From NCBI GenBank assembly GCA_015680685.1, contig MNCI01025358.1:227868-266453 (forward strand): 38,586 nucleotides of DNA. Reading direction: 5' to 3'. This stretch comes from Gnetum montanum. Its lineage: Eukaryota; Streptophyta; Gnetopsida; Gnetales; Gnetaceae. Of this stretch, positions 32,301 to 38,586 are shown one piece after another. The notes below the pieces were generated by a model, which made no database searches, was not told the DNA's origin, and saw only the letters and a program-made list of their open reading frames with translations. Position 1 is the first letter of the stretch. Each line of letters opens with the position of its first letter. Made by a program: the position numbers and the translations under genes.

Positions 32301-34208
32301 TACACCCCAGACTCCTATAGATGTTAGATTATAGAGCAACATCCTTTAGGATGGTCATATTGGCATATCTCGCATCCACTATCATTTTCTGTATCCAAAT
32401 CCACAACCTCTTCAATGATGGAAACTTTGCCCTTACCCTTATTACGTGCATGTTCAATTTCTCTCTTTTTTCTTTTTTCATGATCACTACCTTGCTCTCT
32501 AGACTCCTCTACTATTTTAAGAATAGTTTGAAATCTATCATCTAGTGAATCCCACATTTGGTCTACCTTTGTCAATACTTCTGATGCTATTTTTTGGATA
32601 GGCAAGGTTTTCTTATTCACCATCTCTTCGAGTGGTGACTCTTCTTCATCCTCACAAAATCTTACTCCCCTTTTTCAGAGGAAAGAATATCTGTTATATT
32701 CCTCTACACTCTCTCTTTTCCTTAGCTCACCTTCTTCTTTAGCAACTTGCTTCAATAATCTTTGAACTTGATGAGTCCTAAGCTTGGATAGTCTTCCTTG
32801 GGCATAAGTCCCAAGGGTTCTTCGCATTCATGCCTAAGCCAATCTATGAGATGGCATAATTGATCCCTCTGCAAATAACCATGGCTATGACAATGATGTA
32901 ACAGTGCATAATAGTGACCTATGTTAGCATCCAAGGGTTCATGGTCTCCTTGTTTCTATCCTTGAATTTTCTTTTGCAGGTTGGATACTCAGGAGTACAT
33001 TTTGTACTTATCATTAAACAATTTAACATGGTACTTCACCTACAAATGGATTCTAGTTCTAAGAACTGGTACCAGCTCTCTACTTCTTTGACTAGTGTCC
33101 ATGGGACCAACTTAAGTTTTTGCCATTTTCTTTCTATGTTTTGTAAGGCACATGCATCATGAAATGCTTGTAGATGATTTTGAGGATCGGAGTTGTACCC
33201 CCTTCAAATCATGGGATATTGTTCATGTCTAATCTCTTGATCCTACTATCCTTTTGGTGCCTTGTTGGGATCCTAATGGCCTCAGTTACATCTAACATAC
33301 TTCAAGTAGCGAGTAGGGGTTCATCGTGATCATCTTGTCTATGGCGTCTATGATGCCTATGTTGTTCTCTACTCTCCCTTCTCTCACGATGTGTTTCTCT
33401 AGAGCGCCCTCATCCCCTTTCTTGACTATTTTGTCTATGACTCTTGTTTCGCTTACCCTTATCCTCATGGTCTTTTTCTTTGTGACGGTGTCTAGATCCT
33501 AAAGGAGAGGGTGAAGGAGATGATGAAGGTGAAGAAGAAGTAGGAGGATCGTCACCATGTCAGTGCCTACTTCCTTCTCTTCAATGGTTGTGACCTCGAT
33601 CACAACTATGATCAGAATGTCCATCTTTGTCATGTGTTCATGTTTCTTTTTCAGATCCTTTATGTATGCTGGTACCAAAATTTGAGTTATGGATAGTTGA
33701 CTAAAGATTCTAATACACAACCCCTTGACCGAAGTCAATGAGAGGAAAATTATTATGTGGGCGACTGCCTAAGGTAGGTTCACCACCCCATTTTTGCTTA
33801 GGACATCTAGGATGTTCTATGATAACTTTCCCTTCATGGATGCATGACATCTCTCCTGTTGTAAGTTCCTTTGACGTTGTGCCCCCATGGGTCGATACTC
33901 TCTCGAGTCATGATCATGCACAACGTACTTAGCCTGTAAGTGCTACATACCAATTCGTGTGAGATCACGAAGAAGCATGCCCAAGACTAACGATCAAGAG
34001 ATAACACTATGTTACCTTCTAAATCTCACCAACAAAATTGTTCATCCTGGTGGAGGATAAAGGTAAAGTTTGGTACATTTTCATCAGGATGAACATATAC
34101 CACACAAAACTATTGAGGGACTAGAGGATTATCATGTGTACTATGCCTCCAATTGTTCCCTGTATCAAACCTAGGTGGTGAAACACTTTCGTACGAAGAA
34201 GGAGACAT
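32301..34208 (-). pseudogene. Element E gag, decayed
   Basis: The start ATGTCTCCTTCTTCG at 34208 matches the gag start of D. The N-terminus carries VVYVHPDENVPNFTFILHQD after one stop, closely like D. A charged Arg/His/Asp/Ser-rich segment (33740-33400) follows with frame changes. The capsid core is eroded, with DANIGHYYALLHHCHSHGYL near 32930 and HECEEPLGLMPKEDY near 32830. The open stretch 32623-32324 includes KTLPIQKIASEVLTKVDQMW and ends in the zinc knuckle CEICQYDHPKGCC (about 32369-32331), all ligands present. Confidence 0.8.
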
Positions 34209-34327
34209 GATTGTCTATTCAGTGTGCAATGTATTATTATTTATTATTTTTCTTTAACCAACCCCAAGGGCTCATTCCAATTATGTGAAATATTTCCTAT
34301 GTTCTGGTTAGTGCACAAACAACAAAG

Positions 34328-34345
34328 TCCCCGACAATGGTGCTA
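34328..34345 (-). promoter_or_regulatory. Primer binding site of element E (tRNA-Asp type)
   Basis: The minus strand reads TAGCACCATTGTCGGGGA one base after the LTR end. It differs in a few bases from the site in D and keeps the GGGGA end. Confidence 0.82.
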
Positions 34346-34346
34346 A

Positions 34347-35166
34347 TGATGAGCGGTGAGGTATCCCTACGCTCAACCATACGAATACGAGCGTTCATGC
34401 ACGATTCAAATTCCAAGGACTAAGTGCTTATGCGCATTTGTGGAACAAGAATGGGTTGATCAATCATTATCTTCTCACACTTACTTGTATGTTATGCTTG
34501 TATGGTTAAGTAACCTTGAGGCATATAATTTTTATACTTTTTATGTGTTTTTATGTCCTACTACTAATAAGGAAGGAGAGAGATAACTAGGTAACTAATC
34601 TAATTTGACTACTTATTAACTAGGCTCTAACTGATCCTAACACTAGTATCTGTTCTCACTTTCCATACACATCCTAAACCAATGCAACACTACTCGAAAT
34701 ACCAAATGCCAATCTTTACTAGGTTACCAAGTGTTACACATGCTCGAAGTGATCATACTATGTCTGCTTACTTAGGAGAGTTGTAGGGTGAGAAAGAATC
34801 ATTAATTAACTAAGGAAAGCATTAAGTAATAGTAATTAACATTAATTAATCTATTTTTTATGCTGCAAGGTTTATCACAAAGTTCATCTTTATTGTCGTA
34901 CACAAGGTGTGCTTAGGTACATAATGCTTGAATAAAGATCCGTTCACTTTATGACTCCTACTGCGGGCACACATAAATAATTCTAACTCTGAGAGGAAGA
35001 AAAGGCAAGAGTTTGGGTAAGGGACTATGACTAACTATGCAAACCAAGTGCGCCCGCCTCTTATTTATAGGAAATGAGGCAGGACGTAATACTGCGTACG
35101 CGATATCAATTGGGAGGACACGATATCACGAATGCGATATCGTGGTCATGATATCATGGCTCATCA
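34347..35166 (-). repeat. 5' LTR of element E (820 bp)
   Basis: On the minus strand it starts TGATGAGCCATGATATC and ends CGCTCATCA. U3 holds four GATATC palindromes (35150-35155, 35136-35141, 35122-35127, 35102-35107) and a TATAAATA box at 35069-35062. TTGGTAA-type motifs lie near 34730 and 34705. The terminal 290 bases match the truncated 3' LTR at 25791-26078 with roughly a tenth of positions different by eye, mostly transitions. Confidence 0.88.
35062..35155 (-). promoter_or_regulatory. GATATC cluster and TATA box of element E LTR
   Basis: Four GATATC palindromes spaced 14, 14 and 20 bases, each in a variable CpG-containing context, lie upstream of TATAAATA (minus strand). The arrangement resembles arrayed binding sites for a dimeric regulator, but no regulator is identified. 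Confidence 0.6.
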
Positions 35167-35667
35167 ATTGGGACATCCATTCCATTGTCTATCTCATCCA
35201 TCAATGCTCTCCATAACTCAACTCACTGCTGGTTTTCATGTTTCAGTTTGACATGTTAAAATTCTTAGGTAGATTCTTTGGGTTTTAGTCCTTAACTTTT
35301 CGTAACCATTAATCAACTATGGGACCCACGAACTCCTTAGTTGAGGTTATGCAAGGGTAAAAAGGCCATGTGCCACTATGGGGAGGACCCGCTTGCATAT
35401 CTTGTGGTTTGGTTAGTTAAGTTCCTTATCCTTAGATGTGCTATAATCAAATCTTTCATATGCCCCATCGTGCATCCAACTGTGAGCTCCTTAAGGCATT
35501 TTCATAAAATCTCATTCTCCAATCATTTTTATTTTTCTAAACTTTAAATTCTCTTATAATATTAATATCATGTTCATGGCTTTTTAGGCTTCCATTTGAT
35601 CCTCATTTCATGAGAAAAATCCTTGTTTTTTTATTAGTTTTGACAAAGTAAACAATAGTCAATAGTC
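35167..35667 (+). other. Post-pol spacer of element D, right part
   Basis: It begins ATTGG, the right target site of E, then GGACATCCATTCC and CACTGCTGGTTTTCATG, which match the uninterrupted spacer of E (27095-26990, minus). The third spacer block is present as TATGGGGAGGACCCGCTTG at 35377-35395. No protein is supported. Confidence 0.65.
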
Positions 35668-35903
35668 ATGTCGACTAGGCCCAATTAACATAGCTAGCCT
35701 CATTGACTAGGCCCCATCGATGCAACTCAAAAATTCTATAAATACTGCCCAATGCTTTGAAAATTTTGTCAGTTTATACAAAATCGGAGGGGATTTTTGC
35801 AATTCTTTAGAGCCCAAAAACTTCCAAAGCTATCATTTTCACAGCGTTTGTCCAAATCACTCTATTATTTAATCCTGTACTTACTAGATGCAAGCTCTTA
35901 GTC
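35668..35903 (+). promoter_or_regulatory. Internal promoter-like block and leader of element D
   Basis: Two GACTAGGCCC motifs (35674, 35705) and CATCGATGCA (35715-35724) precede a TATAAATA box at 35737-35744. A leader of about 160 bases then ends CTTAGTC before ATGGG at 35904. The segment 35702-35724 matches the U3 cluster of D's own 5' LTR (17601-17623) at about 21 of 23 positions. Function as a promoter is an inference from this match and from the parallel arrangement in element A. Confidence 0.58.
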
Positions 35904-38339
35904 ATGGGGGCCACAAACCTTAAGGTTTCTAAAATTTTTCAAAAGTTTTCTAACTCCCCCCAAAGGTTTAATGAATAGAATAATATTAAACCATAAATTT
36001 TTGAGAGTTTAACCCTTTCAACAGAATTTGGTAAATTTAAAATTAATTATTAATATTAAAATAAGAATAAAATAATAATTAAAATGATGAAATCAGCCAT
36101 GATTACAACTTAGCCAAGTGTAACTTTCCCAAATAGATAAGGTATTCCAATTATTTTAAGTTACACATTAAATGCTAACCCTTGGTCATGTTGTGATCAT
36201 AGATGATACCAAGACCAAAACAACCACAGGAAGGAGGACCATCTCAAAAAAAGAAGAAATGACCTAGAGTTAGAAGGGAATAGTAGGCACAAGCCTAGGA
36301 GTAGGTAGTAGAAACTCACACAAGGAGACCTCTTCAAAAGAAGTCCAAAGTGGAATCTATCTAACAAATTCCCAAAGAAGAGACTACAACTGAATAATCT
36401 CAAAGAGGAAAGGCACCAGGGATCATATAAAGACTTGAAGTCACATTGACACAAGCCTACCTTTATACAATCAAGCCTCATGATGTTCAACACTCACATC
36501 TCCAAGAACTAAACTTTGGACTATTCTTAGAACATGCTCCACGAAAAGTTAAGATGTAGTTGCAAAACTCTTCCATGTGGCCAATCATCACTTTCAATGG
36601 GGAATGGTAAATGGAATAGACATATCTATTCTAGAATAATAGAAAGGTAGGAGCCACTATGAGAATCAAGGACATTCAAGTGTCCTTCTTGACAAAAGCT
36701 ATTGTCCAAGCTCTTGGTCTACCTGATTCTGGAACCCATCTGGCAAAGATCTCCATGCAAGTAGACCTAGAGGAAAAAAGGAAGGGGACCCAATGGTGTT
36801 ATGAGGTTGACCACAAGGAGTTTGGTGTGCTCACACTGGTGGAGTACATATACTTTAAGATAGCAACTTATCACCTCAATTCGATGGTAAGGCCTAGTAA
36901 GGTGATTGCTTTCTCTGCTTGTGCATGTGCCACTTTAAGTGAGAAATTCCTTGTAAACCTTCCATAGCTAATCTATCTAGAGATAGAAAAGTACTTCAAG
37001 AAAATGAACGTGAAAGGAAAACCCTACCTTTTCCAAGCCTTATTGGAAAACTCTATAAAATGGTAGGGATAGTCTGTTATGCAAATGACACAATCAGGCA
37101 TACTCTGATTACCTCCTGGTCTAAAATGATGAAACACAAAACCTCTAATGTGTCCATAGAAGAGGAGAAACAACCACCACCTCCAACACCCACTTAGGAA
37201 ACAATGTCAAAGATGCACATAGTCGTTGAGCACTTGCACAAAATCTGAGAGCAACTCTTACGTGAGCAGGAGAAGAATGTAGGAACAAGTGGTGGTGATC
37301 CATCTATGTAATATCTTGCAATGAGTCACCTTAACAAAGTTGCACAAACAATTAGTTAGATGGAGGGAGGTGGGCCAATATTCTTAGCCCAAAGAACATA
37401 GTTGCTTGCAAGGTCAAATCATAATGCCCAATAGGTAACAGTGCCTCTCTTGCAACAACAACAATTCCCAAAATGCTATGGGAATGTTGCTACCTTTTTG
37501 ATGCACTTGGAGGAGGGTGAAGGGACAACTATCTTGGTGATGTAGCACCAAGAGTAGGAGACAACAAAAAAGTGGTTCCTAATTGGATCACCAACATACT
37601 AAATGCACCTACAACATCTATACTAGATGTTTTTGCACTCAAAGATGTGCAAATGTCTATAGGAACTATTAGCGATCGATTGAGTGCAGCCTAGCACAAC
37701 AAGTTACTAGATAGATTGGAGGAAATCAGGCAACCAATTCTAGATATCTTTGATTTTTTGAATAACATCACTGTAACCTAGTCAAAGTTGCTTGAAGCAA
37801 AGGGCAAATGCATTATTCTGGAAGGCAACTCAAAATGGCTCAAGGCCAAAACCAATGTTTGGCCATGGAGGTTGCCAAATTATGAGCCCACCTTGCTAAT
37901 CCTATGCTCCTCAACCCTACATTGACAAAAGATGAAGCTTTTCAATAGCTTCAAGATAGACTTAAATAGGTTAAGGTAGGAATGGTGATGGTTGTCTTTA
38001 ACTAGTCCATCACTAAGGCCAACACATATTCAATTTAGAAGGGCTTGGTCTAGACATGCCTAGAGAATTAGATGCTAACCATAGAGAATCATTGCCTATG
38101 AAATCTTGATATGTAGAAATAGTAGATGTAAGAATTCATCCATCAACAATAGGAGCAACTAACCAAGGTAAACACAGAGCTTAGGAGATTGGTAGTAGAA
38201 AATAGAAATTTCTCTCTAGAGGAAGTCTACACCTTACACTAAAAATCCACGATTATGATTGCTACCTAGAAGAATGAGGCTCTCAAATTTGAGAGAGTCA
38301 AGAACCACTACAGAGATAAAGTTAGCCTATAAAAAGAAG
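35904..38339 (+). pseudogene. Post-pol (env-position) ORF of element D, decayed, 3' part displaced
   Basis: It is homologous to 4323-7400 of element A. The best-preserved part is the open stretch 36659-36967: DIQVSFLTKAIVQALGLPDS, then AKISMQVDLEEKRKG, YEVDHKEFGVLTLVEYIYFK and IATYHLNSMVRP. Later parts are Gln/Glu/Lys-rich with probable coiled coil (LDRLEEIRQPILDIFDFLNN near 37710). Stops are frequent. The match to A ends at 38339 where an LTR begins; A continues for nearly 1 kb more, so the 3' end of D's ORF should lie beyond the inserted element. No signal peptide or membrane anchor is evident, and I cannot assign a function. Confidence 0.62.
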
Positions 38340-38586
38340 TTGATGAGATGTGATTCGCATAGGCCGCGATATCGCGTCCGCCGCGATATCGCATCCCCCG
38401 TAATATCGCGTCTTCCCTATGATATCGCGTACGCGATATCGCAGTCCACTACCATATCTATAAATAAGACATGGCACTTCCTTGTTTGGGGATTCAAGTT
38501 TTAGAGTAGCGAAGCTCTGGCAGTTTGATCCCTCCAGAGTTAGATTTTTTCCAGTGTCTGCCCGCAGTGTGGTGAATGTAATTGTA
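38340..38586 (+). repeat. Start of LTR of element F, cut by right window edge
   Basis: It begins TGATGAGATGTG inside D's post-pol ORF without a preceding polypurine tract, so it is more likely a 5' LTR of a nested insertion than D's 3' LTR. It contains four GATATC and one AATATC motif (38367-38440), a TATAAATA box at 38459-38466 and, near 38560, TGCCCGCAGTGT, a block also present in the LTRs of A and E. The candidate target duplication is GAAGT (38335-38339). Confidence 0.75.
38367..38466 (+). promoter_or_regulatory. GATATC cluster and TATA box of element F LTR
   Basis: GATATC occurs at 38367, 38384, 38421 and 38435, with AATATC at 38402, giving spacings of about 14-19 bases. Most copies sit in a GCGATATCGC palindrome. 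TATAAATA follows at 38459-38466. Confidence 0.62.

Larger units (their letters stand above)
25791..35166 (-). mobile_element. Gypsy (Athila/Tat-like) element E, nested in D, lacks post-pol ORF
   Basis: It reads on the minus strand: 5' LTR 35166-34347, PBS, gag, Tyr/Gln/Pro-rich tail, protease, RT, RNase H, integrase, spacer, a short unrelated filler, PPT and 3' LTR 26098-25791. Reading frames are longer than in A or D, suggesting a younger insertion, which agrees with its nested position. The 3' LTR is only 308 bp against 820 bp for the 5' LTR, with an N at the break. The internal promoter-like block and post-pol ORF of A and D are not present. Confidence 0.87.
17566..38339 (+). mobile_element. 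Gypsy (Athila/Tat-like) element D, full gene set, interrupted by nested insertions
   Basis: The order is 5' LTR, tRNA-Asp-type PBS, gag, Tyr/Gln/Pro-rich tail, protease, RT, RNase H, integrase, conserved spacer, internal promoter-like block and post-pol ORF. Element E (25791-35166, minus) interrupts the spacer. Continuity is supported because the sequence after 35166 (GGGACATCCATTCC, later CACTGCTGGTTTTCATG) resumes exactly where the homologous uninterrupted spacer of E would continue. At 38340 the post-pol ORF is broken by another LTR. D's own 3' end should lie beyond the window. All genes are broken by stops. Confidence 0.82.

Noticed and set aside
36197-36493. 98-codon hydrophobic minus-strand frame
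   Set aside because: It lies antisense to the charged post-pol ORF of element D; the Leu/Phe/Ser-rich composition is what the complement of Lys/Glu-rich codons gives.
38367-38440. GATATC palindromes as a microsatellite or restriction artefact
   Set aside because: Spacing and flanks vary and the same arrangement occurs in an independent LTR (E) upstream of TATA, so it is a feature of the LTR family.
38340-38586. Reading this LTR as the 3' LTR of element D
   Set aside because: There is no polypurine tract before it, its U3 is the GATATC type and not D's type, and D's ORF is still incomplete at this point compared with A.

Overview
The window looks like intergenic DNA from a large, repeat-rich seed-plant nuclear genome; a conifer or other gymnosperm would fit, but the sequence alone does not prove it. 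The evidence is AT-rich DNA with no recognisable host gene, tRNA, rRNA or CRISPR array. Nearly every stretch with coding signal belongs to a decayed retrotransposon. The Ty3/Gypsy elements have primer sites matching tRNA-Asp, as in the plant Athila/Tat lineage, and the Ty1/Copia element has the usual initiator-Met-type primer site.

Layout. (1) 1-8457: Gypsy element A (+), cut by the left window edge: partial 5' LTR, PBS, decayed gag, no pol, a long spacer, an internal promoter-like block, a decayed post-pol ORF, PPT and a full 3' LTR. (2) 8458-about 10640: LINE remnant (+), endonuclease and reverse transcriptase. (3) 10740-15660: Copia element C (+), complete from LTR to LTR, with a perfect TTTAT target-site duplication. 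(4) 15666-17565: anonymous AT-rich DNA with a degenerate 94/42-bp repeat array. (5) 17566 to past 38339: Gypsy element D (+): LTR, PBS, gag, protease, RT, RNase H, integrase, spacer, internal promoter-like block and post-pol ORF. (6) 25791-35166: Gypsy element E (-), inserted in D's spacer, with near-matching flanks ATTAG/ATTGG. It has gag-pol but no post-pol ORF. (7) 38340-38586: start of another LTR (F, +) interrupting D's post-pol ORF.

How the parts relate. A, D, E and F belong to one superfamily: LTRs start TGATGA and end in TCATCA, share a TATAAATA box and 3' blocks, and the internal regions share spacer blocks. The U3 repeat just upstream of TATA differs: ATATCAAGT-type in A, GACTAGGCC/TCGATGCA-type in D, and clustered GATATC palindromes in E and F.

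The most interesting signal is that A and D each carry a second promoter-like block inside the element, upstream of the post-pol ORF. In each, that block uses the same repeat signature as its own LTR and is followed by a TATA motif and a TTAGTCATGGG start context. This suggests an internal promoter for the post-pol gene, a layout reminiscent of foamy retroviruses and not one I know for plant Gypsy elements. All coding regions are broken by stops and frameshifts, so the window is a fossil record and not an active system.
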